Below, one piece after another: positions 23,112 to 32,088 of a DNA stretch of 40,027 nt. The stretch spans positions 1 through 40,027 of the forward strand of contig CANJRM010000021.1 of assembly GCA_947476645.1 (NCBI GenBank). Direction: 5' to 3'. The translations under genes and the position numbers were made by a program. Every line of letters begins with the position of its first letter. Position 1 is the first letter of the stretch. This stretch comes from Bacteroidota bacterium. GTDB taxonomy: Bacteria; Bacteroidota; Bacteroidia; Chitinophagales; LD1. Below the pieces are notes generated by a model. That model was not told where the DNA came from. It worked only from the letters and a program-made list of their open reading frames with translations, and made no database searches.

Positions 23112-25427
23112 GTTCTCTATGTAGTTTTTGAATAATGGATTCGAATGAATGCTTTCGCTTGCTCGTTTACCTGTTTCAAAAACCAGATTGTTATCAGATA
23201 CTAAACGCAACATGGCGTTCGCCATTCCATTCACATCATATTCATCGACTAAGAAACCAGTTTCGTTTTCAGTAATTACTTCCGCAATTCCACCATGCCT
23301 TGTTGAAACAACAGGCAATCCTGTTGCCATTGCTTCAAGCACGGCAATAGGAGTTCCTTCTTTGTCATTATTGATTGGTGTAGTAACCGAATGCTGAACA
23401 AAGACTTTTGCCTTTTTCATTTCTTCATACACAGCTAGAGGAGAAAGAATTTTTTTGAACTCAACTTTGTTTTCGATTCGAAGTGAACGCACCAGAATTT
23501 TACATGCTTCAAATAATTCACCACCACCGTCCTTGCCAATCATCACCAATTTTGCATCGGGAATTTTCAGTAATACTTTTTCAAAAGCAAGAATAGTTAG
23601 GTGAGGACTCTTGGTTTCTGAAAATCTTCCCACGCTTAAAAACACAGGAGCGTTTATACTTACATCATGATATTCAAATAATTCAAGGTCAACGAAAGCG
23701 GGGTGGTAAACAATTTTCTTTTCATCGGCTCCCATAGAAATTAATTCTTCTTTCATCTGCTTTGAAACAGCAATAAGTGCAACTGCATTTTTGAAAAGCT
23801 CTTTATACGATTCGTTGAATACGCTTTTGATTTTCTGATGATAAACATCGTAACCATGAAAGTTCACGACTAAAGGAATGCCTGTATCCTTCGCAATCTC
23901 CATCATCTGCACACCTACAGGACCATACTCAGCAAGAATCAATTCAATTCTGTTTTTAATCAGGTAACGCACGATGGCTTTCTTTAAAAAGAAGTTTTTC
24001 GGCTTCTTTAAAATAGTTTCAAGAAAGTTCTGCCAGTTTAAAATTCGCGCATCGTTGGTAAGCAAAGGTTCACCACTGTTGAAATACTTCGGCAATTCAC
24101 CACCATACAAGTAATGTGTTTCAAAAGGCAATTGCTCGAGCATTTTGAAAATGAAAGTTTCTGTGTATTTGCGTTCGTGAATATTTACCACAGCAATTCT
24201 TCCTGTGTCGCTCTTCTGTTTTAATACGGCTATCGTTTTCTCATAATTGATATGCCGCTCATAATCTTTGCCTCTGGCTTCTGCTTCGCTATTGCGCAAA
24301 ACAATTTTACGGAAATAATAAATGGAATAGTTAAGCAGGGGGGAAGCGGGTTTGAAAATGAAAATATGGAAAACAAGAGATGCAAATTTGTTCAACCAAT
24401 AGAAAATGAACTTTGAAAGTTTCCACGTTCGTTCGAGTAAACGATGAAACAAAAACAGGTGCGCAACTAAAAGAAGTACATAAGTTCTGTCAGCCTGGCA
24501 CAACATAATGGTGCTGAGCAAAGGAAAAACCTGCTGATAAAAATCGTCTAACGAAATGCGTTTGAAGTTGTAGGTAAAACGAAATGTGACGCTCAGTATG
24601 GGCTCAAGAATAAAAACGAAGAGTGCAACAGGAAGAAACAGAAATGCATACGAATGAAAATTTACACCCGCATAAAGCATTAGTAAGAGCAAAGCTGAAA
24701 ACTCTACAGACAGAAAATATTTAGATGCAAGGTGGTAAACAAAATTGTTCCCACGTTCTGTGGCTAAGGTTGAATGATTCGACAGTAAATCATTTTTGCG
24801 ATCGAGGGCAATATGATTGAGATAGTAACGAATGCCGCTGCAAAGTTTCCAGATAATGAGCAGCGAAATAAAAACCAAATCAACATTACGCTGATTAATA
24901 AGAAACAGAATGCCCGCAAACAACACCGCAGGAATTACATGCGAGTAAAGCGCATCGGCAACGGGAGCAATAAGCGTTTTTGCTTTTAACCGAAAAGGAG
25001 AAAAGGAATAAGTGATGAACAGAACCAACTCTGCCGCAATAAGTGAAAGCGAATAGATATAATGCTGAAAGAAAACCCAGGGAGCAAGAGCAAGAATGGT
25101 AAAGGCAGCAACTAGCAGAAATTTTAAGAGCGGATGAAGTGTGCCAACCTTGTTCTGCTTGCTTGCTTTGCTGTCGGTTTCTATATCAGCCCAATCATTT
25201 AAAAAATAACCAAGCGAGGCAAAACCTGTGATGCTCAGAAACAAACGCACCACTATACGCAGTGAATCGTGTGCATAGAAACCGAGAATAAACAACATGA
25301 AATACGCGACACCCAATAAAGGAGCCGCGGTGTATTTCCACCAGTTTTTGTAACGCGAGATTTGTGAGAGTGACTGAAGCATTTTCAGTTTCAAACCTAC
25401 GCGAATTTGTAATACGGCAAAATTCAT
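23073..25427 (-). CDS. UbiA-type prenyltransferase fused to a GT4 glycosyltransferase
   Basis: 784 aa from ATG 25427 (a TTG six bases upstream is in frame). Residues 20-310 are a UbiA-superfamily membrane prenyltransferase with both Asp-rich motifs: NDWADIETD (77-85) and the later DRKNDLLSNHSTLA (about 209-222). A short hydrophobic linker (about 330-365) leads into a GT-B glycosyltransferase of family 4: N-terminal Rossmann half, NFHGYD, then GRFSETKSP, and the donor-binding EGTPIAVLEAMATGLPVV about 95 residues from the end. The frame is continuous. One half would act on a polyprenyl lipid in the membrane, the other would add sugar on the cytoplasmic face. The fusion is rare in my experience. 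Confidence 0.9.
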   Translation of the reverse strand: MNFAVLQIRVGLKLKMLQSLSQISRYKNWWKYTAAPLLGVAYFMLFILGFYAHDSLRIVVRLFLSITGFASLGYFLNDWADIETDSKASKQNKVGTLHPLLKFLLVAAFTILALAPWVFFQHYIYSLSLIAAELVLFITYSFSPFRLKAKTLIAPVADALYSHVIPAVLFAGILFLINQRNVDLVFISLLIIWKLCSGIRYYLNHIALDRKNDLLSNHSTLATERGNNFVYHLASKYFLSVEFSALLLLMLYAGVNFHSYAFLFLPVALFVFILEPILSVTFRFTYNFKRISLDDFYQQVFPLLSTIMLCQADRTYVLLLVAHLFLFHRLLERTWKLSKFIFYWLNKFASLVFHIFIFKPASPLLNYSIYYFRKIVLRNSEAEARGKDYERHINYEKTIAVLKQKSDTGRIAVVNIHERKYTETFIFKMLEQLPFETHYLYGGELPKYFNSGEPLLTNDARILNWQNFLETILKKPKNFFLKKAIVRYLIKNRIELILAEYGPVGVQMMEIAKDTGIPLVVNFHGYDVYHQKIKSVFNESYKELFKNAVALIAVSKQMKEELISMGADEKKIVYHPAFVDLELFEYHDVSINAPVFLSVGRFSETKSPHLTILAFEKVLLKIPDAKLVMIGKDGGGELFEACKILVRSLRIENKVEFKKILSPLAVYEEMKKAKVFVQHSVTTPINNDKEGTPIAVLEAMATGLPVVSTRHGGIAEVITENETGFLVDEYDVNGMANAMLRLVSDNNLVFETGKRASESIHSNPLFKNYIENLTALLKQHFVRK

Positions 25428-25437
25428 GTTCAACTCA

Positions 25438-25644
25438 CTATCTGTAAAAGCTGAAAATCTTCCGTTGATTATTGTTGTAAGTAACTTCTGTGAAATAAAT
25501 TTCGGTGGTTATTTCAAGTAACGGAATATTATCGGAAGGATATGGTTTATCTAAAATTACTCTACGTGATACTTCATGAATTCTTACACAAGTGAGTTGA
25601 ATTTCGGCATCTCTTATAACATGTAACGAGTTGTTGTAAACCAA
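25438..25644 (-). pseudogene. possible gene fragment upstream of the UbiA-GT gene
   Basis: A minus-strand frame open from about 25692 to 25438 reads like protein (KANNKRLELLVYNN, RRVILDKPYPSDNIPLLEITTEIYF) but has no ATG, only a TTG at 25644. It ends 10 bases before the UbiA-GT start. No family recognised. Could be an eroded gene or chance. Confidence 0.25.
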
Positions 25645-25920
25645 CAGTTCGAGTCTTTTGTTATTGGCTTTATAAATTCCTGATGTTTTCAGATGTGTTC
25701 AAATTCTTTTCTAATGGTTCCGAAATTTCCCCGAATGCTTACACATACTTTCCCAAAACGTTTGTCTTTTCATGAGTAATGTCTAAAGACAGTAACAGGT
25801 ATGTCAAAGACCGAGTTTGTTGAACAGACTCTTTATTTGGATTAAAATGCTTAAGAATTGAGCAAAAATGAGGGAAATGTGTGAATGTTTTAGACTGAAT
25901 AGCTTCCGCAACGGAATATG
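25645..25920. other. 276-base stretch without a supported gene
   Basis: Both strands carry stops in all frames at short distances. I see no tRNA, no convincing promoter box and no terminator; it separates the UbiA-GT unit from the end of the ABC gene. Confidence 0.5.
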
Positions 25921-27717
25921 TTACCTCGCCACTGCTACTCGTTTCATTATATCACTCAATTCGCCTTTAGGAATGGCGGCAATCAGTTTTTGGGTGTATT
26001 CGCGTTGAGGGTTGTTGTAGATATCATCGCTTATTCCCATTTCTTCAATCTTTCCTTTGTTCATTACTACCATGCGGTCGCTCATGAATTTTACAACTGA
26101 TAAATCGTGGGAGATGAAAATGTAAGTGAACTTAAATTCTTCGCGCAGTTGAATCAATAGATTTAATACTTGTGCCTGAACCGAAACATCGAGAGCCGAA
26201 ACCGATTCATCGCAAATGATAAACTTAGGGTTAAGCGCGAGTGCGCGCGCAATACAAATACGCTGACGTTGACCTCCGCTAAACTCGTGCGGATAACGAT
26301 TGAAGTGCTCGGGCTTCATATTTACTTTGTTGAGCAGGTCGAGTACTTTCTCCTTGCGTATTTTTTCGTTGGCGTGAATGCCGTGAACCGTCATCGGCTC
26401 CATAATAGCATTGCCAATAGTAATGCGCGGATTGAGCGATGAGTAAGGGTCCTGAAAAATTATCTGCATGTTCTCGCGCAGCTTCATCATTTCTTTTTGC
26501 CCTTGCTCGAGAACGTTCTTACCATCAAAAATAATTTCGCCACTGTGCACCGGCACTAAGCGAAGAATCGTTCTTCCTAAAGTTGTTTTGCCGCAACCCG
26601 ATTCGCCAACGAGACCGAGCGTTTCGCCTTCATGCACATCGAACGTTACATCATCCACTGCTTTTACATAGTCGGTTGGTTTGCCCAAAAAGTTTTTGCC
26701 CATCGGGAACCAGGTCTTCACATTCTTCAATTGAAGAATGGTTTTAGCCGCCATTACTTTCTCTCTGCGCGCGCGCGTAACATCATCCGAAATAACCACC
26801 GCATTAATAGCATCGGCAACGGAAGTATGTTTTTCTATCACCGTGCCGTCTTCTTTCTCTTCCATAAAATCAACTACAGTAGGCAGCTTGCTCAGGCGCT
26901 TGCCCAATGGGGGACGGCATGCAAGCAAACTCTTGGTGTAAGGATGTTTCGGGTTTCCGAAAATTTCTAACACTGTTCCCTGCTCTACAATCTGTCCTTT
27001 ATACATCACCAACACGCGGTCGGCAATTTCGGCTATCACACCAAGGTCGTGTGTGATGAACATAATTGAACTGTCAATTTCGCCTTTTAGTTTCGCCATC
27101 AAATCGAGAATGGTTGCCTGCACCGTTACATCAAGTGCAGTGGTTGGTTCATCGGCAATAAGAATAGACGGATTGCAACTCATAGCCATGGCTATCATAA
27201 CGCGCTGCTTTTGCCCGCCCGAAAGCTGATGCGGATACGCATCGAGAATACGTTGAGGATTCGGCAGCTTTACTTTTTCAAACATGGCAAGCGTAATCTC
27301 TTTCGCTTTTTCTTTCGAAACTTTCTGGTGCAGAATAATGGCTTCCATTACCTGTTCACCACATTTAAACACGGGGTTAAGCGAAGTCATAGGTTCCTGA
27401 AAAATCATGGAGATTTCGTTGCCGCGAAACTTGCGCATTTCCTCTTCCGAAATTTTGGTGAGGTCAACCTTGGTTCCGTCTTTCTGATAAAAATTTATTT
27501 CGCCACTCGCAATTCTTCCCGGTGGATTTGGAATCAAGCGCATAACCGAAAGCGAAGTAACCGACTTGCCCGAGCCCGACTCGCCTACAATACCAATGGT
27601 TTCGCCACGGTTAAGCGTAAACGAAATATTGTTGACCGCTTTTACAATGCCGTCATCGGTTTTAAATTCGGTGACTAAGTTTTTTACTTCCAGTAATACT
27701 TTTCCTGTATCGCTCAT
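25921..27717 (-). CDS. double-ATPase ABC protein of the peptide/nickel (Dpp/Opp) type
   Basis: 598 aa, ATG 27717. Two full ABC modules in one chain. First: Walker A GESGSGKSVTS (about 40-50), Q-loop region IFQEPMTSLNP, signature LSGGQKQRV, Walker B SILIADEPTTALDVT, and the oligopeptide-type C-terminal CRPPLGKRLSKLP. Second: GESGCGKTTLGRT, IFQDPYSSLNPR, FSGGQRQRI, FIICDESVSALDVS. This is the DppD-DppF arrangement joined into one protein, common in Bacteroidota and in YejF-like systems. It powers a peptide importer, but no permease or binding protein is near; they must be encoded elsewhere. Confidence 0.93.
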   Translation of the reverse strand: MSDTGKVLLEVKNLVTEFKTDDGIVKAVNNISFTLNRGETIGIVGESGSGKSVTSLSVMRLIPNPPGRIASGEINFYQKDGTKVDLTKISEEEMRKFRGNEISMIFQEPMTSLNPVFKCGEQVMEAIILHQKVSKEKAKEITLAMFEKVKLPNPQRILDAYPHQLSGGQKQRVMIAMAMSCNPSILIADEPTTALDVTVQATILDLMAKLKGEIDSSIMFITHDLGVIAEIADRVLVMYKGQIVEQGTVLEIFGNPKHPYTKSLLACRPPLGKRLSKLPTVVDFMEEKEDGTVIEKHTSVADAINAVVISDDVTRARREKVMAAKTILQLKNVKTWFPMGKNFLGKPTDYVKAVDDVTFDVHEGETLGLVGESGCGKTTLGRTILRLVPVHSGEIIFDGKNVLEQGQKEMMKLRENMQIIFQDPYSSLNPRITIGNAIMEPMTVHGIHANEKIRKEKVLDLLNKVNMKPEHFNRYPHEFSGGQRQRICIARALALNPKFIICDESVSALDVSVQAQVLNLLIQLREEFKFTYIFISHDLSVVKFMSDRMVVMNKGKIEEMGISDDIYNNPQREYTQKLIAAIPKGELSDIMKRVAVAR

Positions 27718-27754
27718 GTTATCTATTGTGTTATGTGCTTCTTTATAGGGCGGC

Positions 27755-27784
27755 TAAAAATATTCTTAAACGGCAACTTTGCAA
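27755..27784 (-). promoter_or_regulatory. probable promoter of the ABC gene
   Basis: Minus strand TTG (27782-27784), 19-bp spacer, TATTTTTA (27755-27762), one base off TAnnTTTG, 38 bp before ATG 27717. The opposite strand has CAACTTTG (27774-27781) that may serve the divergent DHH gene. Confidence 0.45.
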
Positions 27785-27854
27785 AAGCGGTTGATTGAAG
27801 CTGCATTCTCTGAGTCTTTGTATTTACCTCTCATTTCCTACATTCGCGCTCTTC

Positions 27855-28868
27855 ATGAAATTTCCCTCAGCCGATATAGCGCAGCTTAAAGAAATCCTCT
27901 CTACTCCTAAAAAGATAGTGATAGTTACCCATCGCAATCCCGATGGCGATGCTTTGGGTTCATCGCTTGGTTTCAAATTCTTTCTCGAAAAGAAAAATCA
28001 TGAGGTAGCTTTCATTTCGCCTACGCCTTATACTCAAAACCTCAGTTGGATTAACGGCACTGCCGATACATTCGTTTATGAAAACGACATGGGCAAAAAA
28101 ATATGCGAAGCCAAAATCAAGAGTGCCGAAATTATTTTCTGTCTCGACTTCAATGCGCTAAGCCGTTTAGAAAACTTAGGCGAAATAATTAAGAACGCTG
28201 CCGCGCCCAAAATAATGATTGACCATCACCAGCAGCCTGAAAACTTTGCGGCTATTGCATTCAGCAATACCACTTACTGCGCTACTGCCGAAATGGTTTA
28301 CGATATCATTGCCGACCTTGGCGAAACCAATTTAGTAGATGTAAAAACTGCTGAAAATCTTTACGTAGGTATAGCAACAGATAACGGCTTCTTCCAATTC
28401 AATAACACCACTCCAAATGCCTTGATGGTTGCCGCTGCTTTAGTTGGTCATGGTGCCAAGCCCGAGTATGTAAGCGAAAAAGTAAACAATGTGTTCCGCG
28501 AAACACGTTTGCGTTTCTTTGGTTTTGCCTTGCACGAAAAGTTAAAGTTGGTGAAAGGTGGTTCTGTGGCATACATTATGGCAACACAAGCTGAGATAAA
28601 AAAATTTTATTTGCAGAGTGGCGATAGCGAAGGACTGGTCAACTATCCATTTAAAATAGAAGGCGTAAAAGTGACCGCTTACTTTAGCGAAGAGCCCGAC
28701 AGAGTTAAAATTTCGTTTCGTTCAAGAGGAGAGATAGATGTAAATACTTTTGCGCGAAATAATTTTGAAGGAGGCGGACACAGAAACGCAGCAGGAGGAA
28801 AGAGTAGCCTTTCATTAGAAAAAACAGAGAAGAAGTTTTTAGAAGCATTGGAAAGTTTAGCATTGTAA
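27855..28868 (+). CDS. DHH-family phosphoesterase, NrnA-like (nanoRNase / pAp phosphatase)
   Basis: 337 aa from ATG 27855; a TTG 60 bases upstream is in frame, but the ATG starts at the domain. DHH core: THRNPDGDALGSSLG (metal ligands), CLDFNALSRL, MIDHHQQPENF with the DHH triad, and ATDNGFFQF. The DHHA1 lid ends in NNFEGGGHRNAAGG. NrnA-type enzymes degrade 2-5-mer RNAs and dephosphorylate pAp; length and motif order match. Cytoplasmic. Divergent from the ABC gene; the PPIase gene follows after 32 bases on the same strand. Confidence 0.9.
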   Translation: MKFPSADIAQLKEILSTPKKIVIVTHRNPDGDALGSSLGFKFFLEKKNHEVAFISPTPYTQNLSWINGTADTFVYENDMGKKICEAKIKSAEIIFCLDFNALSRLENLGEIIKNAAAPKIMIDHHQQPENFAAIAFSNTTYCATAEMVYDIIADLGETNLVDVKTAENLYVGIATDNGFFQFNNTTPNALMVAAALVGHGAKPEYVSEKVNNVFRETRLRFFGFALHEKLKLVKGGSVAYIMATQAEIKKFYLQSGDSEGLVNYPFKIEGVKVTAYFSEEPDRVKISFRSRGEIDVNTFARNNFEGGGHRNAAGGKSSLSLEKTEKKFLEALESLAL

Positions 28869-28900
28869 ACAGAATCAGTCACCAATAAAACAATCATAAA

Positions 28901-30031
28901 ATGAACAGAATATTTTTAACCCTAACGCTTATGGCCGGCATGCTTACTTCATGCAACGCCAACGGCAACAAAACAGAAGAAACAAAAATGGCAACTCCCA
29001 ATGAACCGACAGCTCCAACTAATTACGAACCATCGGCAACAGAATTAAAGTGGAAAGAAACTCCGGGCTTATATGCCGATATCAAAACCGCTAAAGGCGA
29101 TATCGTAATTTCTCTTTTCTACAAAAAAGCTCCGGTAACTGTAGCAAACTTTGTAGGTCTTGCAGAAGGTAAAATCAAAAACACTGCAAAACCTGAAGGC
29201 ACTCCTTTTTATGATGGTCTTACATTTCACCGTTGTATTCACACACCGCAACCCTTCATGATTCAAGGCGGAGACCCTGCGGGTAACGGTTCAGGTGGAC
29301 CAGGTTATTCTTTTGGCGATGAGTTTGATTACTCTTCTAAGTTCGATAAAGTTGGTTTGCTCGCAATGGCAAATGCAGGACCTGCAACTAACGGCTCACA
29401 GTTTTTTATTACTGAAACATTGTGTGGCTGGTTAGATGGTAAGCATACTATTTATGGCGAAGTGGTAGAAGGTTATCCTTTGGTTCCGCAAATGAACAAT
29501 GGCGATGTAATGACTAAAGTTTCTATTGTGCGTGTAGGTAAAGAAGCAGAAGCATTTGATGCCGTTGCAACATGGGCTAAGAAAGACGAATTGCTTGCAA
29601 AAAAGAAAACTGAATATGCAGCAGCAGCAGCCGATGCAAACAAAGCAGTAACTATTTCGGCTGAAGAATTAGTGAAGAAGAGCTATCCTAACGCTAAGAA
29701 AACTGCAAGCGGTTTATATTATGTAGTGGAAAAAGAAGGAACAGGTGCACAAGCAGTTGCGGGCAAAAATGTTTCGGTTCATTACACAGGAACTTTAGCA
29801 AACGGTAAAAAATTCGATTCTTCTTACGACCGTAATCAGCCTCTTCCATTTGTTCTTGGTACGCATCAGGTAATTGCAGGATGGGATGAAGGTATTGCAT
29901 TGATGAAAGTAGGTGGCAAAGTGAAATTGATTATTCCGGCATCATTGGGTTACGGAGCAAACGGAGCAGGTGGAGTTATTCCTCCAAACGCTACGCTTAT
30001 CTTCGATACTGAGTTGATGGAAGTGAAATAA
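28901..30031 (+). CDS. lipoprotein peptidyl-prolyl isomerase with cyclophilin and FKBP domains
   Basis: 376 aa. Lipoprotein signal with lipobox MLTSC (Cys18), so anchored on the periplasmic side. A cyclophilin domain spans about 57-210: TAKGDIVISLF, FHRCIHTPQPFMIQGGDPAGNGSGGPGY, MANAGPATNGSQFFIT, LDGKHTIYGEV. After a helical linker (TWAKKDELLAKKK), a FKBP domain fills about 265-376: VSVHYTGTLANGKKFDSSYDR, IAGWDEGIALMKVGGK, IPASLGYGANGAGGVIPPN. Catalytic residues look present in both. Two unrelated prolyl isomerase folds in one chain suggest a broad periplasmic folding aid. A strong terminator follows. Confidence 0.93.
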   Translation: MNRIFLTLTLMAGMLTSCNANGNKTEETKMATPNEPTAPTNYEPSATELKWKETPGLYADIKTAKGDIVISLFYKKAPVTVANFVGLAEGKIKNTAKPEGTPFYDGLTFHRCIHTPQPFMIQGGDPAGNGSGGPGYSFGDEFDYSSKFDKVGLLAMANAGPATNGSQFFITETLCGWLDGKHTIYGEVVEGYPLVPQMNNGDVMTKVSIVRVGKEAEAFDAVATWAKKDELLAKKKTEYAAAAADANKAVTISAEELVKKSYPNAKKTASGLYYVVEKEGTGAQAVAGKNVSVHYTGTLANGKKFDSSYDRNQPLPFVLGTHQVIAGWDEGIALMKVGGKVKLIIPASLGYGANGAGGVIPPNATLIFDTELMEVK

Positions 30032-30052
30032 TTTGTTCTGAACATTCAATAC

Positions 30053-30085
30053 AAAAGCCGCTTCGTAATTTGCGAAGCGGCTTTT
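30053..30085 (+). terminator. intrinsic terminator after the PPIase gene
   Basis: AAAAGCCGCTTCG pairs with CGAAGCGGCTTTT around a 7-base loop (TAATTTG), followed by a T-rich tail. 22 bases after the stop codon. Confidence 0.9.
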
Positions 30086-30105
30086 TCTTTTTCAATCGTT
30101 TGCTA

Positions 30106-30140
30106 TTTGCTTTAATAAAATGCCGAACTTTTTATTTTTG
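30106..30140 (+). promoter_or_regulatory. promoter of tRNA-Arg
   Basis: TTTG at 30106-30109, 23-bp spacer, TATTTTTG at 30133-30140, identical to the -7 box of tRNA-Ser. The tRNA starts eight bases downstream. Confidence 0.7.
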
Positions 30141-30147
30141 CGCCCTC

Positions 30148-30221
30148 GCCCCGGTAGCTCAACTGGATAGAGCATCAGTTTTCTAAACTGAGGGTCATTG
30201 GTTCGAGTCCAATCCGGGGTA
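30148..30221 (+). tRNA. tRNA-Arg (anticodon UCU)
   Basis: 74 nt. Acceptor GCCCCGG pairs with CCGGGGT (one G-U pair), discriminator A at 30221. D arm TAGCTCAACTGGATAGAGCA, anticodon stem TCAGT/ACTGA with loop TTTCTAA (anticodon TCT), T arm with GGTTCGAGTCC. CCA not encoded. Confidence 0.95.
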
Positions 30222-30224
30222 CTT

Positions 30225-30256
30225 AACCCTTCGCATTTATTGCGGAGGGTTTTTTA
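30225..30256 (+). terminator. intrinsic terminator of tRNA-Arg
   Basis: AACCCTTCGC pairs with GCGGAGGGTT (one mismatch or bulge) around ATTTATT, followed by six or more T. Starts four bases after the tRNA. Confidence 0.8.
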
Positions 30257-30283
30257 TTTAAAAATGCTTTTACTTTCGTCATC

Positions 30284-31090
30284 ATGAATTTTACAGAATC
30301 TCCTTCTTCGTATCGTCATCTTGAAAAAATGAGCACACTTAAATTGCTCACAAATATCAATCAGGAAGACAGTAAAGTTGCTGAAGCCGTTCGCGTGGCA
30401 ATACCTCAAATTGAGAAATTGGTAGATGCTGTTGCTGATAAAATGCTTAGTGGCGGTCGTCTCTTTTACATTGGTGCAGGCACCAGCGGAAGGTTAGGAA
30501 TTGTAGATGCCAGTGAATGTCCGCCTACTTACGGTGTGGAGCAGGGTTTGGTTATTGGCATAATTGCTGGTGGAGATAGTGCCATTAGAAAAGCAGTTGA
30601 ATTTGCAGAAGATGATACTGCGCAAGGATGGAAGGACTTACAACTTCACAACATTACTTCTAATGATGTGGTAATCGGAATAGCCGCATCGGGCAGAACT
30701 CCTTATGTAGCTGGTGTTTTAAAAATTTGTAGAGAGAATAGAATTGTAACGGGATGTGTTGTTTGTAACCCAGATTCATTAGTAGCTAAACATGCTGATG
30801 TAGCTATTGAAGTTATTACAGGAGCTGAGTTTGTAACAGGAAGCACAAGAATGAAAGCAGGCACAGCACAAAAATTAGTGCTGAATATGATTAGCACTTC
30901 GGTAATGATTAAGATAGGAAGAGTAGAAGACAACAAAATGGTGAACATGCAACTCACCAATAATAAATTGGTAGAGCGTGGTGCCAACATGGTGATGGAA
31001 GCAACAGGTCTTTCACAAACAGAAAGCAAGGAATTACTTCTGCAACATGGAAGCGTGAAAAAAGCAGTAGAGAACTTTAAATTGAGATAA
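30284..31090 (+). CDS. murQ: N-acetylmuramic acid 6-phosphate etherase MurQ
   Basis: 268 aa, slightly shorter than the usual about 300. Cleaves the lactyl ether of MurNAc-6-P to GlcNAc-6-P in cell-wall recycling, in the cytoplasm. SIS-domain signature GAGTSGRLGIVDASECPPTYG with the catalytic Glu in DASECPPT, IIAGGDSAI, IAASGRTPYVAGVL, and the C-terminal TGSTRMKAGTAQKLVLNMIST followed by a helical end. The N-terminus is compact (SSYRHLEKMSTLKLL). No amgK, nagZ or transporter sits next to it. The next gene converges three bases away. Confidence 0.95.
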   Translation: MNFTESPSSYRHLEKMSTLKLLTNINQEDSKVAEAVRVAIPQIEKLVDAVADKMLSGGRLFYIGAGTSGRLGIVDASECPPTYGVEQGLVIGIIAGGDSAIRKAVEFAEDDTAQGWKDLQLHNITSNDVVIGIAASGRTPYVAGVLKICRENRIVTGCVVCNPDSLVAKHADVAIEVITGAEFVTGSTRMKAGTAQKLVLNMISTSVMIKIGRVEDNKMVNMQLTNNKLVERGANMVMEATGLSQTESKELLLQHGSVKKAVENFKLR

Positions 31091-31093
31091 GAA

Positions 31094-32014
31094 TTAAGCG
31101 TTCGGATTTACCTCGTTGTCTTTTTTGCCTTTGAAGAATTTTACAATTCCGCCTACAACGGCAGCAGCTCCTACAAAAATAAGTTTGCCGAATTTTAGCA
31201 GAACCAAACCTATCTTGGCAAACAAACCTGTCTTGAGCAAAACTCCTCCGGCAATCAAACCACCAATTCCGTAAGCAGCTACCTTATCAGCATTCGAATC
31301 AAAGTCGGCATATGTATTTCCGTCATTGAAATTTACATTGGCGAGTATCGGATTGATTTTAGATTTTATTTCAGCCAGTTGATCCATAGTGCCAATAGCG
31401 TTAAGAACCAAAACTCCTTTTCTACCCAGCACACGAATATTGTAGTTTAACGTTTCACTTGAATCACCTTCAAACAAAATTCGTTTTGCCCAGTGCAGTT
31501 TCTTTTCTTTCTCATCATAGTATGGAGGCGAAGCCCAACCTGTTAATTGAAAAGTTGGATAGCCCTGCTTCTTGCGTTCTGGATTTATTTCTTTAACTTC
31601 CTTCTGCATTTGTTCAAGTAACTCGTCATACTTAATATCTTTTGCATCATCATCTTTTACGTGCCCGTCTTCATCGTACGTAATTTCGATAGCCCAGGTG
31701 GTTGGGATGATGTTATCGGCTTCTTCAGGAAAAATCATTCCCAACGTTTCTGATGGCGGATTTCCCCACAAATCGTGCAACACATATTTGCTTTGTTTTC
31801 CGTTGAGATATTTAAATCCTTTTGGAATTTCGAACTTAGCTAATCCTAAACCAATTGTAACACTACCGGTAGTGTCATAATTCAAAACATCTAAGTGAAC
31901 CGAATCTTTTTTTGCCGGTTCTGAATTATCTGATTTGTCTTTTGCCGAAATATTTTGCGCGGTGAATGCCAGCAAAATAAGCACTGCACCAAGGTGATGA
32001 AAAACTTTTTTCAT
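31094..32014 (-). CDS. DUF2167 membrane protein
   Basis: 306 aa. Signal peptide at 1-25 (ends NISAKD), then the DUF2167 body: GLAKFEIPKGFKYLNGKQS, LWGNPPSETLGMIFPE, TWAIEITYDEDGHVKDDDA, YPTFQLTGWASPPYYDEKEKKLHWAK, LNYNIRVLGRKGVLVLNAIG. Two hydrophobic, glycine-rich helices near 247-290 anchor the C-terminus, ended by a lysine-rich tail (KFFKGKKDNE). The family is widespread and uncharacterised. Complete in length. Confidence 0.9.
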   Translation of the reverse strand: MKKVFHHLGAVLILLAFTAQNISAKDKSDNSEPAKKDSVHLDVLNYDTTGSVTIGLGLAKFEIPKGFKYLNGKQSKYVLHDLWGNPPSETLGMIFPEEADNIIPTTWAIEITYDEDGHVKDDDAKDIKYDELLEQMQKEVKEINPERKKQGYPTFQLTGWASPPYYDEKEKKLHWAKRILFEGDSSETLNYNIRVLGRKGVLVLNAIGTMDQLAEIKSKINPILANVNFNDGNTYADFDSNADKVAAYGIGGLIAGGVLLKTGLFAKIGLVLLKFGKLIFVGAAAVVGGIVKFFKGKKDNEVNPNA

Positions 32015-32088
32015 GAAGATGATTTAAGTGAATGGATAATTGAAAATAGTATTTAGCTGATAAGCCCCAAGAACATAGAGTGGGATTA

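Noticed and set aside
27795-27854. TTG start extending the DHH protein by 20 residues
   Set aside because: The ATG at 27855 begins right before the domain; the extension overlaps the divergent promoter region.
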